Below, in pieces: positions 9,423 to 18,283 of a DNA stretch of 64,000 nt. The position numbers were made by a program, and so were the translations under genes. The notes under the pieces are model-generated. The model was not told the origin of the DNA. It searched no databases and saw only the letters and a list, made by a program, of their open reading frames with translations. This DNA comes from Sediminibacterium ginsengisoli (GTDB taxonomy: Bacteria > Bacteroidota > Bacteroidia > Chitinophagales > Chitinophagaceae): assembly GCF_900167075.1 (NCBI RefSeq), contig NZ_FUWH01000011.1:91833-155832 (forward strand), written 5' to 3'. The stretch's first letter is position 1. Each line of letters begins with the position of its first letter.

Positions 9423-11843
9423 TTACTCAATGATCTTCATATACCGGATCATCCGGCCGGCTTCATTAATGCCTTCTACCACCACCTTGAATTTTTTAGT
9501 GATATCGTTATTGTAGAATTCAAGCTTTACCCTCGGGTTCTTTTTATTGGTAAGGATATAAGGGTTCCAGTAAATCGTAGAGCGTACATCGGGTTCGAAA
9601 TTGGCGGGCGGTGTTTCATAAGAAGGACTATAGAACTCCCTGAACTTAGAATAGCCGCCCAGCACTGTACTTTCCATGCCTTTGCTGCCGGGATCTGCTT
9701 TTCTTCCATCCGCTCCTCTTTTCAGGTAAATGGCGATGGCACCACCTGCACCGCTCCCGGCCGAGCCAAAGAACGGCGGCCTGAATACTTTGATCAGCGC
9801 AATATCCGACACGGGTACGCCCTGCAGCATTTCCACATCGGAACGCATTTCATTGAGGTAAAGATCCGGCGAAGAACCACGCCAGCTTAATGTACGCTGA
9901 CTGCCCGAACCATTAATGGTAAGCCCTGCTACTTTACCCTGCAGGTATGAAAAGATATCCTGCGCCCCTACCGCAAATTTATCTTCCGTGAGATCGAACG
10001 AATAACCATCGCCGCCTGCAAAAAGCCCGCTGGTATATCGTTCATCCATTTCCTGCGCTTTGGTTTTGGTCTTTGCTTTTACAGTTACTTCACTGAGCGT
10101 AGCAGCTGCCTGCAGCTTCCGCAGTTTTTCCTGCTCTGCAAAATATGCGTCGAGTTTTAACCGTTGCAGACTGTCTGCGGCTTCAATATTCGGATCCTTC
10201 GCTTCAATCTGTGTATTCTTCATCACCTGGCGTAAAAGACCGTTCTCCACCTGCACCTGTGTTACTTCCGACAGTTTGTTGTTACCGTTGAATGTGTAAT
10301 ACACTTTGGCCGTATCGTAAAAGAACACGCCTTTCTGATCGAAATTCCCGTTTTTATCTACCGGTGCAAATACAATATTTCGGCTGCTGTCCTTCCCTAC
10401 CAGTATAAAGTTCAGCTGCGGTGGCACGGCACTGGTACCGGGTTTGAGGCCGTATACTTTCCCCGTTAAACGCATGTAATCGGTTTCGGGCGGATATTGC
10501 AACTGCGGGATACGCGGTGCATTACGCAGTTTCTCCCAGTTGAAATTGCGCCAGCCGTTGGTCATCATCACCAGGTCCAGGTTGGCGGTAACAGAATCCG
10601 CATCACTCGTAAAATAATAAGCCGGGTTATGCACTTTACCGCGGATGTCATCGCTTAATAAAAAATCCGAGAAGATGGTATGTTCATCCGGTGTTGAAAT
10701 AGCTGCGTCCGTAACGGAGATCGACATATTCGTTGCCAGCGTATCCGAAACAAATACTTCTATCACATTCCTGCTCCGCTTATCCAGCCCGATTATCTGG
10801 GGCGTGATGCGGGCGTTGAATTCGTGCAGGTGATTATTGATAAAAGCGATCCTTTCTGCCACCGGCAGCCAGTCTGAAGTGAACAGGGTAAACTGTAATA
10901 TCCCCGTTGAAAGTTCTTCAATAGGCAGCTGTACGATCTGTTCCGTCTTATTCGTCATGTTGATCGCTACGGTATAATACACCAGCTGGTTCATATGTGC
11001 CAGCAGGTGGAACTGCTTCATGTTTTCGGGGATATTCGCTGTACGCTGCAGGTTCACTATGGCTTTATCATTGGTTGTGGAAATGCTGAGTACCGCGCCT
11101 TCTTTTTTTGCAACAGGTACCGGCGATGTTCCTTTGGCACCGGAAGGATCCGTCCAGCTGATCGTATACGATTCTCCGGCTTTAGGCTGCAGGTTAAAGC
11201 TGCCCATTCCATCGTGCTTTACTTTCAGTGTATCCAGTACCTTGTTCTTATCGTTCAGGAGCACCGCTTTTACAAATACAGGTGTGCCGTACTGGTTCGT
11301 TGCCTTGAATGCGATGCGCGAACGAAGTCCTTCCACAAGCGCTCCGCCTTCCGGGAACGCTTCTACTTTTGTTTTGAAAACAGGTGCTGCGGCCGATGTT
11401 GTTTTACGGGTATTATTGATGGCGATGTCGCGCTGATAAATAAAGGCAGAATCATCATTCAGCATCCATCTTGTATAGGCTTTTACACGCAGCATATTGC
11501 CTTTGTAATCTGCAGGCACATCGAAAGAGCCTTTGGCTGTTGACTGGAAAAGCGGCGCTACGGTCTGGCGGATCATTTTTCCCGAAGCATCGTACCATTC
11601 CAGGTACATGTTGGTACTGAGGCCGCTCATCAGGAGGTCGGAACCGGCCAGCAGGTATACTTTGTACCAGATGGTTTCCTCCCTGTTGTAGACCGACCGG
11701 TCGAAATGAATGTGGATCTTTTCTTTCGGGAACATGTCCTGGTAAACAGCAAGCATTGAATCAGGCTGCTGCTGTGCCATCGTTCTGCCTGCTGCGAAAA
11801 CCAGCAGTATAACGATCAGCAGCATTTTACAACTTCTTTTCAT
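9423..11843 (-). CDS. Secreted MG2-like protein with TonB-receptor plug domain but no barrel
   Basis: An 806-residue protein with a signal peptide (about 1-23, ending in TMAQ). The N-terminal part starts with KEKIHIHFDRSVYNREETIW, a pattern typical of the macroglobulin MG2-like domain in Bacteroidota envelope proteins. A plug-like domain of TonB-dependent receptors lies at about 620-720 (DIFSYLQGKVAGLTINGSGS, then YLNEMRSDVEMLQGVPVSDI). No C-terminal beta-barrel follows, since only about 80 residues remain. It is the last gene of the operon 14660-9423, 24 bp after the permease gene. A paralogue with the same layout is at 40485-42884. Function unknown. A periplasmic or outer-membrane scaffold is a guess. 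Confidence 0.75.
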   Translation of the reverse strand: MKRSCKMLLIVILLVFAAGRTMAQQQPDSMLAVYQDMFPKEKIHIHFDRSVYNREETIWYKVYLLAGSDLLMSGLSTNMYLEWYDASGKMIRQTVAPLFQSTAKGSFDVPADYKGNMLRVKAYTRWMLNDDSAFIYQRDIAINNTRKTTSAAAPVFKTKVEAFPEGGALVEGLRSRIAFKATNQYGTPVFVKAVLLNDKNKVLDTLKVKHDGMGSFNLQPKAGESYTISWTDPSGAKGTSPVPVAKKEGAVLSISTTNDKAIVNLQRTANIPENMKQFHLLAHMNQLVYYTVAINMTNKTEQIVQLPIEELSTGILQFTLFTSDWLPVAERIAFINNHLHEFNARITPQIIGLDKRSRNVIEVFVSDTLATNMSISVTDAAISTPDEHTIFSDFLLSDDIRGKVHNPAYYFTSDADSVTANLDLVMMTNGWRNFNWEKLRNAPRIPQLQYPPETDYMRLTGKVYGLKPGTSAVPPQLNFILVGKDSSRNIVFAPVDKNGNFDQKGVFFYDTAKVYYTFNGNNKLSEVTQVQVENGLLRQVMKNTQIEAKDPNIEAADSLQRLKLDAYFAEQEKLRKLQAAATLSEVTVKAKTKTKAQEMDERYTSGLFAGGDGYSFDLTEDKFAVGAQDIFSYLQGKVAGLTINGSGSQRTLSWRGSSPDLYLNEMRSDVEMLQGVPVSDIALIKVFRPPFFGSAGSGAGGAIAIYLKRGADGRKADPGSKGMESTVLGGYSKFREFYSPSYETPPANFEPDVRSTIYWNPYILTNKKNPRVKLEFYNNDITKKFKVVVEGINEAGRMIRYMKIIE

Positions 11844-11867
11844 TCACTTTCAATTAACAGTTCACAA

Positions 11868-12914
11868 TTAAGATATACGCACACGCGGATCCACTACACC
11901 GTATAGCAGGTCTGCGAGAAGGTTCACGACAATAAAAAAAGTAGCAGTAACGAGTACACTGCCCATCACCACCGGGAAGTCCAGTTTTTCGAGTGCATCT
12001 ACCGTTATTTTACCTATTCCTTTCCAGCCAAAAATATACTCAACGAAAAAAGCGCCTGCCAGCAATTCGGCAAACCATCCTGTTACCGCGGTGATCACCG
12101 GATTCAGTGCATTACGCAGCGCGTGACGAAAGATCACCAGCCTGCCCGGTAATCCTTTGGCATAAGCTGTTCTGATATAATCCTGGTCCATCACATCCAG
12201 CATGGCACTCCGGGTCAACTGTGTGATGATCGCCAGCGGCCTGATACCCAATGTAAGTGCAGGCAATACCAGGTTCTTCAGCTGTAGTGATCTTCCTGTA
12301 AACGGATCCGTATCAAAAAGACTGCCTGTCATATGCAGCCCGGTATACTGTGTAAGTACGAAACCAAAAATATAAGCCAGTACAATGCCCATGAAAAAGG
12401 ATGGTGCAGAAATACCTAATACACTGGCGAATATGGAACCCGTATCCATCCAGGTGCCCTGCTTCACGGCGGCCAGTATGCCAAGCAGAATTCCGAATAC
12501 GGTTGCGATCAGCATAGCGGCCAATGCCAGCGTAAGTGTGCCGGGCAAAGCTTCCAGTAATACTTCACCTACATTTTTCTTGGTCTGGTACGATCTGCGC
12601 AGGTATGGCATTTTGATCGCGAATTTGGTATCCCCGCCGATAAAAAATCCTTTCAGCTGTTTGTCTTCGATCTCTTTTTTCGAGTGAATGGCCAATGGTG
12701 ACACATCGTTCAGGTAAAGCATGAACTGTTTCCATTTGGGCTGATCCAGTGCCAGTTCCCGGCGGATATTTTCAATGGTCTTTTTATCACCGGTCTGCCC
12801 CAGCACCAGGCGCGCCGGATCGCCAAAACCCTGAAACAGGAAAAACACGATCACCACTACCCCGGCCAGTACAAGAAATCCGTATAATATTTTTTTAGAA
12901 ATGAATCGGAGCAT
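11868..12914 (-). CDS. DppB/OppB-type ABC transporter permease
   Basis: A 348-residue inner-membrane permease of the peptide/nickel ABC family. An N-terminal helix (about 9-30) is followed by a periplasmic loop (about 35-120) and a block of five or more helices. The EAA-like loop lies near LVIFRHALRNALNPVI. The conserved ending reads FVVM-type helices, then LLADLLYGVVDPRVRIS. It resembles DppB in length and motifs. The usual partners (DppC, ATPases, binding protein) are not next to it. Instead it sits between a DoxX-like gene (38 bp upstream) and the MG2/plug gene. The substrate cannot be told from sequence. Orphan DppB-like permeases of this kind do occur in Bacteroidota. Confidence 0.85.
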   Translation of the reverse strand: MLRFISKKILYGFLVLAGVVVIVFFLFQGFGDPARLVLGQTGDKKTIENIRRELALDQPKWKQFMLYLNDVSPLAIHSKKEIEDKQLKGFFIGGDTKFAIKMPYLRRSYQTKKNVGEVLLEALPGTLTLALAAMLIATVFGILLGILAAVKQGTWMDTGSIFASVLGISAPSFFMGIVLAYIFGFVLTQYTGLHMTGSLFDTDPFTGRSLQLKNLVLPALTLGIRPLAIITQLTRSAMLDVMDQDYIRTAYAKGLPGRLVIFRHALRNALNPVITAVTGWFAELLAGAFFVEYIFGWKGIGKITVDALEKLDFPVVMGSVLVTATFFIVVNLLADLLYGVVDPRVRIS

Positions 12915-12952
12915 GTTGATCAGCTTTGTATTAATCTTTAGCGATGAAGGTT

Positions 12953-14110
12953 CTATTTCATAAGTGTATCACGTACCTGTCCCGTACTGTCTGTTACTGC
13001 AGGTTTTGCAATACTGTCGGCGATCATCTGCAGTGTCTTGCTGTAATCGCTTCCTGCAAATTTGCCGAGTATGGTTGCGCCCTGCATCACAAAATAAGTA
13101 GGATTTACACGAGCCGCCGTTTTGATCACCGTTGCGTCGCAGGATAGTATGATATGCGTTGGAAAAAGTGCTGCCGCCTTATCATGCGCCGCAGTAACGA
13201 TCATCACCGGTATCGATTTTGCAGCTGCACTTGCGGCTACCCGTTCAAAGCCTGTTTTCCACCCGGCAGCATGGTCCATATCTTTTGCAAGCAGGAGTAT
13301 GTACATTTCCTCCTGTGCAAATACCGCGGCCGTGGTATCGCCGGCAGTTCCCTGCAGGGAAAAATCAATGATAGCGGGCTGCAGGCCGTTTCCTTTGCGC
13401 ACCACCTTATCATAGCGATCGACGTATTCATAGGTTGAATCAAAATCTTCGGGGAAATGCGCCTGGTTGAATTCGAATATTTTTCCATCCTTTTTATAAC
13501 GGAAGGTCATATCCACACTATCCGGTATAGCGCCCTCGGGCATTTTCATCTGGTCCTGGATATTGTTACCCATCTTATAAGGAAGACAATCGATAAACGG
13601 CAGGTGTTTCAGCACATAGAACTGTGCACCGGCCACCGCTGCAAAACAGAGTCCCAGCAGAAAAACAGACGCAAAAGTGCCTGTTGAGGGGCGGATCAAT
13701 TTGGCCTTGATCACAAGTAATACGATCAATAATAATAACAGGATATCTTTCAGGAACGACTGCAGCGGTGTTAAAGGCAGGCAATCACCAAAACAGCCGC
13801 AGGTTTTTATTTTGCCCGATAAAAGTGCATAGCCCGTCAGGAACGTAAAGAACAGGATCAGCACAAGCAGGAACCAGCTCACCACTTTCATTCTCCAGCC
13901 AACGATCACGGCAACCCCCGCTACAACTTCGAGTACATTCATGCCGATGGAGAGTGCCAGTGTGTAATCGTTCAGTGCATGCCAGCCCCAGACTTCGAAG
14001 AACTCCTGCATCTTATAGCTCAATCCGAGCGGATCATTGGCTTTGATCAGGCCGGAGAAGATAAAGAGCAGACCTACGAACCAGCGGATAATAGTGAGCA
14101 ATGTCTTCAT
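12953..14110 (-). CDS. BT_3928-like DoxX/MauE-type membrane protein
   Basis: A 385-residue protein. An N-terminal four-helix DoxX/MauE-like membrane domain (about 1-135) includes the Cys motif CGCFGDC near residue 108. A further helix lies at about 145-165. The rest is a periplasmic region with a thioredoxin-like layout (MYILLLAKDMDHAAGW ... NPTYFVMQGATILGKFAG) that lacks a CxxC. Family knowledge: MauE/DoxX proteins are linked to disulfide or respiratory redox chemistry. A redox role here is inferred. It lies 4 bp downstream of the DUF1599 gene and 38 bp upstream of the permease, in one operon. Confidence 0.8.
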   Translation of the reverse strand: MKTLLTIIRWFVGLLFIFSGLIKANDPLGLSYKMQEFFEVWGWHALNDYTLALSIGMNVLEVVAGVAVIVGWRMKVVSWFLLVLILFFTFLTGYALLSGKIKTCGCFGDCLPLTPLQSFLKDILLLLLIVLLVIKAKLIRPSTGTFASVFLLGLCFAAVAGAQFYVLKHLPFIDCLPYKMGNNIQDQMKMPEGAIPDSVDMTFRYKKDGKIFEFNQAHFPEDFDSTYEYVDRYDKVVRKGNGLQPAIIDFSLQGTAGDTTAAVFAQEEMYILLLAKDMDHAAGWKTGFERVAASAAAKSIPVMIVTAAHDKAAALFPTHIILSCDATVIKTAARVNPTYFVMQGATILGKFAGSDYSKTLQMIADSIAKPAVTDSTGQVRDTLMK

Positions 14111-14114
14111 AATA

Positions 14115-14660
14115 TCAGTGTTTTCCTTCTGCTATCAGCACCAGTGCAAAAACAGCATAATTGATAATATCTACATAATTGGCGTCGATACCTTCGCTGA
14201 TGAGCGTTTTGCCATCATTGGCGAGGATCTGCCTGATCCGCATCAGTTTCATCAGGATCAGGTCTGCAAAGCTCTGCTGGCTCATTTCGCGCCAGGCTTC
14301 GCCATAATCGTGGTTCTTATCCAGCATAGTGTTTTTGGCAAACTGGATGTATTTGTAATAAAGTGTATCTACCTGCTCAACCGGCAGTTCATCCACACGG
14401 GGTGCTCCCAGCTCAAGCTGTATGAGACCGATCACGGCATAATTGATGATGCCTTTGAATTCGGAAGGTATATCATCGCCTATTTTCTGCGTGCCAAGGT
14501 CCTGTATGGTCCGGATACGAAGGGCTTTGATAAACAGCTGGTCTACCACGGAGATAGTGCGCAGTACACGCCATGCAGTGCCGTAATCTTTGGTCTTTTT
14601 GATAAAGATATCCCTGCACTGGCCTATGGCATCGTCATATTGCTGATTGGTGTTGCTCAT
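14115..14660 (-). CDS. DUF1599 domain protein (two internal repeats)
   Basis: A 181-residue cytoplasmic protein. The start is the ATG at 14658-14660. A longer open frame to 15170 exists but overlaps folP and carries no conserved sequence. The protein is an internal duplication: DYGTAWRVLRTISVVDQLFI with RIRTIQ is echoed by DYGEAWREMSQQSFADLILM with RIRQIL, each followed by a helix of the form IINYAV. This is the DUF1599 pattern, which I recall as also being named a nucleotide-modification-associated domain. No enzymatic function can be assigned from sequence. It is first in the operon leading to the DoxX-like gene and divergent from folP (54 bp apart). Confidence 0.85.
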   Translation of the reverse strand: MSNTNQQYDDAIGQCRDIFIKKTKDYGTAWRVLRTISVVDQLFIKALRIRTIQDLGTQKIGDDIPSEFKGIINYAVIGLIQLELGAPRVDELPVEQVDTLYYKYIQFAKNTMLDKNHDYGEAWREMSQQSFADLILMKLMRIRQILANDGKTLISEGIDANYVDIINYAVFALVLIAEGKH

Positions 14661-14684
14661 TCTTGTCCTTTGATAATATCTTTG
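14653..14684 (+). promoter_or_regulatory. folP promoter (-33 TTG, 21-bp spacer, -7 TATCTTTG)
   Basis: TTG at 14653-14655 and TATCTTTG at 14677-14684 are separated by 21 bp, the same spacing as at the RNase P RNA gene in this window. The start site would fall near 14689-14691. The -33 element lies inside the first codons of the divergent DUF1599 gene. Confidence 0.65.
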
Positions 14685-14690
14685 AAGCGA

Positions 14691-14708
14691 ATGCAATATA
14701 AACGATAA
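14691..14708 (+). CDS. Possible five-codon leader ORF ahead of folP
   Basis: ATG CAA TAT AAA CGA TAA (MQYKR, stop) begins 7 nt after the last base of the folP -7 box and ends 6 nt before the folP ATG, in the same frame. If transcription starts at this ATG it would be a leaderless mini-ORF that delivers ribosomes to folP. Its translation is unproven. Confidence 0.3.
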   Translation: MQYKR

Positions 14709-14714
14709 GCGAGT

Positions 14715-15548
14715 ATGTTCACACTTAACTGTAAAGGAAGATTGCTGACAATTAACAGTCCTTTGGTAATGGGCATTATCAATACCACGCCCGATTCCTT
14801 TTACAGCGGCAGCCGGTTTACCGCCGATACAGCGCTGCAGCAGGCAGAACAGCTCCTGAACGAAGGCGCAGCCATACTGGATATCGGCGGGCAGAGCACC
14901 CGCCCCGGAGCCAGTATCCTCACGGCAGCTGCTGAAGCGGAACGTGTATTGCCTGTTATTTCGGCCATCCGCAACCGTTTCCCGGAATCGGTGATCTCCG
15001 TGGATACTTATTATGCGGAAGTGGCTACGGCAGCTGTTGAAACGGGAGCAGACATCGTTAACGATATCAGCGGCGGCAGTTTCGATCCGCAGATGCTGCC
15101 GGCCGTAGGCGCATTGAATGTTCCCTATATCTGTATGCACCTGCATGGCGATGCTGCAACGATGCATCATGTACCCGCTTACCAGGATGTACTAACGGAT
15201 GTATTCGATTTTTTTACGGAACGGATCGCCGCCTGCACCGCTGCGGGCATAAAAGACATCATACTCGATCCGGGGTTGGGTTTCAGTAAAACCATCGCCC
15301 ATAATTTCAGGATACTGGAACATCTGCAGACTTTCCGTGTATTCGGAAAACCTTTACTGATCGGGCTTTCAAGAAAATCGACCATCTACAAAACCCTGGG
15401 CATTACTGCCGCCGAAGCACTGAACGGAACCACCGTATTGAATACAGTGGCTTTACTCAACGGCGCTTCTATCCTGCGTGTGCACGATGCGAAAGAAGCA
15501 AAAGAAGCCATCGCTCTGCTGCAACAACTGAAAGAACAGGGAAACTGA
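14715..15548 (+). CDS. folP: Dihydropteroate synthase
   Basis: A 277-residue cytoplasmic enzyme that joins p-aminobenzoate to 6-hydroxymethyl-dihydropterin diphosphate in folate synthesis. All family motifs are visible in order: MGIINTTPDSFYSG (about 19-32), DIGGQSTRPGAS (pterin/diphosphate loop), VDTYYAEVA, DIVNDISGG, DPGLGFSKT, GLSRKS and the final RVHD. Length is normal. It has its own promoter (14653-14684) and ends in a strong hairpin at 15575-15606. Sulfonamides target this family, and no unusual active-site change is obvious. Confidence 0.97.
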   Translation: MFTLNCKGRLLTINSPLVMGIINTTPDSFYSGSRFTADTALQQAEQLLNEGAAILDIGGQSTRPGASILTAAAEAERVLPVISAIRNRFPESVISVDTYYAEVATAAVETGADIVNDISGGSFDPQMLPAVGALNVPYICMHLHGDAATMHHVPAYQDVLTDVFDFFTERIAACTAAGIKDIILDPGLGFSKTIAHNFRILEHLQTFRVFGKPLLIGLSRKSTIYKTLGITAAEALNGTTVLNTVALLNGASILRVHDAKEAKEAIALLQQLKEQGN

Positions 15549-15574
15549 AATGCACCTTATCAATTATAATAAAC

Positions 15575-15606
15575 AAAGAAGGCTATCCGATGGGATAGCC
15601 TTCTTT
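15575..15606. terminator. Bidirectional terminator between folP and the FKBP gene
   Basis: A perfect 14-bp stem (15575-15588 with 15593-15606, core GGCTATCC/GGATAGCC) and a 4-nt loop GATG. Flanking A- and T-runs on both sides suit termination of the converging folP and FKBP transcripts. Confidence 0.88.
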
Positions 15607-15630
15607 TATCAATGAATCTCTGTGTAAATA

Positions 15631-16560
15631 TTAGTGCTTTACAGGCGCTGGCACAGGTTGCGCACTTACAGGCGGCGGCGGTGGCGGAACAGATACATCC
15701 ACGAGTTCCACATCGAACACCAGGTTGGTATGCGGCGGGATGGCTGGTGCAGAGCCGTTAGGACCATAAGCCAGGAATGCAGGAACGATCAGGCGTCCTT
15801 TGCCGCCTTTGCTGAAGAGGCGCAGGCCTTCGTCCCAACCCGGAATTACCGCATTGGTACCAATCACAAAGCGATAAGGTTCTTTATGCGTGCTTGCAGG
15901 CTGGTTATTGCTGTCGAACTCTTTTTCCTTACCGTTAGGCAGCTCAAAGAAACCTTTGTACATCACAGCAACCATCATACCTGAATCGGCTTTGGCACCG
16001 GTACCCGGATTCTGGATCTCTACCAGTACGCCTGAACGGGTAGTCTGTGTTTTGTACCCTTTTTTCTCTGCATATTTCTTAACAGCAACTTTTTCATTCT
16101 CGTTTTCGGCGAGGATCTGCTTGTCATAATCAGCTTTCATTTCTTCCTGGCTTGCGAAAGTCTTCAGGATCTCGATCTTACCCTTGATCAGGTCGTGCTG
16201 GTGAAAGATTTCGTTATAATCCAGCATGTTGAGCTTTTTCATGGTATCAACATTCATCACGAACTCTGCTTTATCACCTGCTGCCATTTCATTCAGGAAC
16301 TCGGTGAATGTGTGTTTTTCCTTGCGGGATGTATCTACGGTGAAATACATAGGGATATGTCCGTAAGTGCTTAACAGCAATGTATCCTTAGGTGAAATAC
16401 GGTATTCGATATTGGCGCTGACCATCTGGCCGTGCTTCAGTTTTTCTTTTCCTGAACCCTTGGAGATCTTGTACGTAAGGCCTGAAGGTGTTTTTTCATA
16501 TTGCTTACAGCCTGCAAGCAGCACGATCGCCAGTAACAGCGTGGTGGTAGTTCTCATCAT
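15631..16560 (-). CDS. FKBP-type peptidyl-prolyl isomerase lipoprotein
   Basis: A 309-residue lipoprotein. The signal peptide ends in the lipobox LLAGC with lipidated Cys near residue 18. An N-terminal FKBP-like half (about 25-135) comes first. A second, more typical FKBP domain (about 170-295) carries MVAVMYKGFF, FVIGTNAVIPGWDEGLRLF, LIVPAFLAYG and HTNLVFDVELVDV. A proline-rich tail ends the protein. It should catalyse proline cis-trans isomerisation or act as a chaperone in the periplasm. The first half lacks the usual active-site pattern and may be non-catalytic. The NrnA-type gene lies 5 bp upstream on the same strand, so the two are co-transcribed. Confidence 0.92.
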   Translation of the reverse strand: MMRTTTTLLLAIVLLAGCKQYEKTPSGLTYKISKGSGKEKLKHGQMVSANIEYRISPKDTLLLSTYGHIPMYFTVDTSRKEKHTFTEFLNEMAAGDKAEFVMNVDTMKKLNMLDYNEIFHQHDLIKGKIEILKTFASQEEMKADYDKQILAENENEKVAVKKYAEKKGYKTQTTRSGVLVEIQNPGTGAKADSGMMVAVMYKGFFELPNGKEKEFDSNNQPASTHKEPYRFVIGTNAVIPGWDEGLRLFSKGGKGRLIVPAFLAYGPNGSAPAIPPHTNLVFDVELVDVSVPPPPPPVSAQPVPAPVKH

Positions 16561-16565
16561 TTTAG

Positions 16566-17573
16566 TTATTGTAGTTGATTTTGATATAATTTGATTACTT
16601 CTTTAAAATGTGCTGCAGTTGTTTCCAGGCTGTCGCTGCTCCTGCCGCCTGATGCATTATGGTGTCCGCCGCCTTCGAAATGGGTACGGGCAAAGGTATT
16701 TACATCGAAATGCCCTTTGCTTCTGAAGCTCCATTTGCGTTCTTCGTCGCGGTCTACCACAATAGCACCGAGTTTGATGCCCCGGATGGTAAGGAGATAG
16801 TTGACAAGACCTTCCGTATCGCCTGTTTTGATATCGAAGCGCTGCAGATCTGCCTTTGTAATATACATCAGCGCCGTATTATATTCATAGAAAACTTCCA
16901 TGCGGTTCAGCAGGGCATAGCCGATGAAGCGCAGGCGTGTTTCCAGGAAATTATCATAAATCGCTTCGTGAACAGGTGTATGTTCCAGTCCGAGGTCTTT
17001 CAGATGCGCCACCATACGATGTACGGAAGCCGTGGTTGACGGGAACCGGAATGAACCGGTATCTGTCATTACACCTGTATATAAACACTTCGCTATATCA
17101 ATACTGAGTTTATCTGCATGCCCTGAAGCCACGATAAAATCATATACCATCTCACAGGTAGAACTTTTGGAAGTATCGCTGATGCCATAAGCAAACGCTT
17201 CTGCCTGCGGCTGTTCGTGATGATCGATGAGGATTTTGGTGCATTGGGCCTGCGTCAGCGGCTGTTCCATATGTTTGGTACGGTGCAGCACATTGAAATC
17301 AAGGCAAAAGATCCAGTCGGCCTCGCTGATAAGGGCTTTACCCCTGTCGCGCCAGCGTTCATAATCAACCACTTTTTCAATGCCGGGCATCCAGTCGAGG
17401 AAATTGGCCCAGTTGGTGGGAGATATAACGGTAACGTCGTGTCCGAAAGATTGCAGGAAATGATATAAGCCCAGTGCCGAGCCCATGGCATCGCCGTCAG
17501 GTTTCTGGTGCATGGTGATCACCACTTTGGATACGGTGGTGAGCCTGGGAAAAAAAAGGTCTATTGCTTGCAT
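16566..17573 (-). CDS. nrnA: DHH/DHHA1 phosphoesterase, NrnA-like (oligoribonuclease / pAp phosphatase)
   Basis: A 335-residue cytoplasmic phosphoesterase. Metal-binding motifs are seen in order: TMHQKPDGDAMGS (about 20-32), CLDFN near 95, the DHH signature ILIDHHEQP near 115, and the DHHA1 motif GGGHHNASGG near 300. Known NrnA enzymes degrade short oligoribonucleotides and dephosphorylate 3',5'-pAp. Length and motif spacing fit. It is upstream of the FKBP gene by 5 bp and divergent from ndk. The exact substrate preference is inferred. Confidence 0.9.
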   Translation of the reverse strand: MQAIDLFFPRLTTVSKVVITMHQKPDGDAMGSALGLYHFLQSFGHDVTVISPTNWANFLDWMPGIEKVVDYERWRDRGKALISEADWIFCLDFNVLHRTKHMEQPLTQAQCTKILIDHHEQPQAEAFAYGISDTSKSSTCEMVYDFIVASGHADKLSIDIAKCLYTGVMTDTGSFRFPSTTASVHRMVAHLKDLGLEHTPVHEAIYDNFLETRLRFIGYALLNRMEVFYEYNTALMYITKADLQRFDIKTGDTEGLVNYLLTIRGIKLGAIVVDRDEERKWSFRSKGHFDVNTFARTHFEGGGHHNASGGRSSDSLETTAAHFKEVIKLYQNQLQ

Positions 17574-17677
17574 ACAGTGGTGGGCAAAATTGCAGTATCC
17601 GGTCTATTCTATCAAAACAATTTACAGCCGTTTAACAAAATTGACGATATATTATCTTTAAAAGGCATAGTAATGCT

Positions 17678-17685
17678 TATTTTCG
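17678..17685 (+). promoter_or_regulatory. Putative -7 box of ndk
   Basis: TATTTTCG matches the -7 consensus TAnnTTTG with one change (C for the third T). It lies 31 nt upstream of the ndk ATG, giving a leader of about 26 nt. Confidence 0.45.
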
Positions 17686-17716
17686 CGCCGAAATTATATT
17701 ATACCTATACATATTT

Positions 17717-18133
17717 ATGAGCAACAGAACATTTACCATGATCAAGCCGGATGCAACCTCCAAGGGTTATACCGGTGCAATTTTAGACCAGATCGTAAAA
17801 GCAGGATTCAGCATTAAAGCCATGAAATGGATCAGGCTGAGTGAAGAACAGGCCGGACAGTTTTACGACATCCACCGTGAGCGTCCTTTCTACGGAGAAC
17901 TGGTATCTTTCATGAGCAGCGGCCCGATCGTGGCGGCTATCCTCGAAAAAGAGAACGCAGTAGCAGATTTCCGCAAGCTGATCGGGGCAACCAACCCTGC
18001 GCAGGCTGAAGAAGGAACTATCCGCAAGAACTTTGCAGCATCTATCGGAGAGAACGCGGTACACGGAAGCGACAGTGATGAGAATGCTGTTATAGAAGGA
18101 GATTTCTTCTTTTCAAAGCTGGAAAGGTTCTAA
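17717..18133 (+). CDS. ndk: Nucleoside-diphosphate kinase
   Basis: A 138-residue cytoplasmic enzyme that passes the gamma-phosphate of ATP to other NDPs by a phospho-histidine intermediate. It starts [18 protein letters not shown]. The catalytic His116 sits in [12 protein letters not shown], followed by the conserved E...FF. Length is normal for the family. It is a single gene, divergent from nrnA, and ends in a hairpin terminator at 18157-18183. Confidence 0.97.
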   Translation: MSNRTFTMIKPDATSKGYTGAILDQIVKAGFSIKAMKWIRLSEEQAGQFYDIHRERPFYGELVSFMSSGPIVAAILEKENAVADFRKLIGATNPAQAEEGTIRKNFAASIGENAVHGSDSDENAVIEGDFFFSKLERF

Positions 18134-18156
18134 GTCAGGACCATTCAATTTATTAT

Positions 18157-18183
18157 AATAAAGCCGCTCACAGCGGCTTTATT
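18157..18183 (+). terminator. ndk terminator
   Basis: A perfect 12-bp stem (18157-18168 with 18172-18183, core AAGCCGCT/AGCGGCTT) with a 3-nt loop CAC and terminal A-T pairs that place T residues at the 3' end. It lies 23 bp after the ndk stop. Confidence 0.85.
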
Positions 18184-18283
18184 CATTTCAGGCCCGGCTC
18201 GTAATCACTGTTGCATATTTTCCCCTTTCTGCACTGGCCGGAGAATTGCAGTGAATGGATATTTCAATTTAATCCATTCATAT

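Noticed and set aside
11020..11436. 138-codon plus-strand ORF inside the MG2/plug gene
   Set aside because: Antisense shadow, low-complexity and not conserved-looking.
14661..15170. N-terminal extension of the DUF1599 frame through folP
   Set aside because: It overlaps folP on the other strand, and the extra part has no family similarity. The ATG at 14660 fits the conserved domain.
17217..17468. Plus-strand ORF inside the nrnA gene
   Set aside because: Antisense to a conserved enzyme, with no start signal or family similarity.
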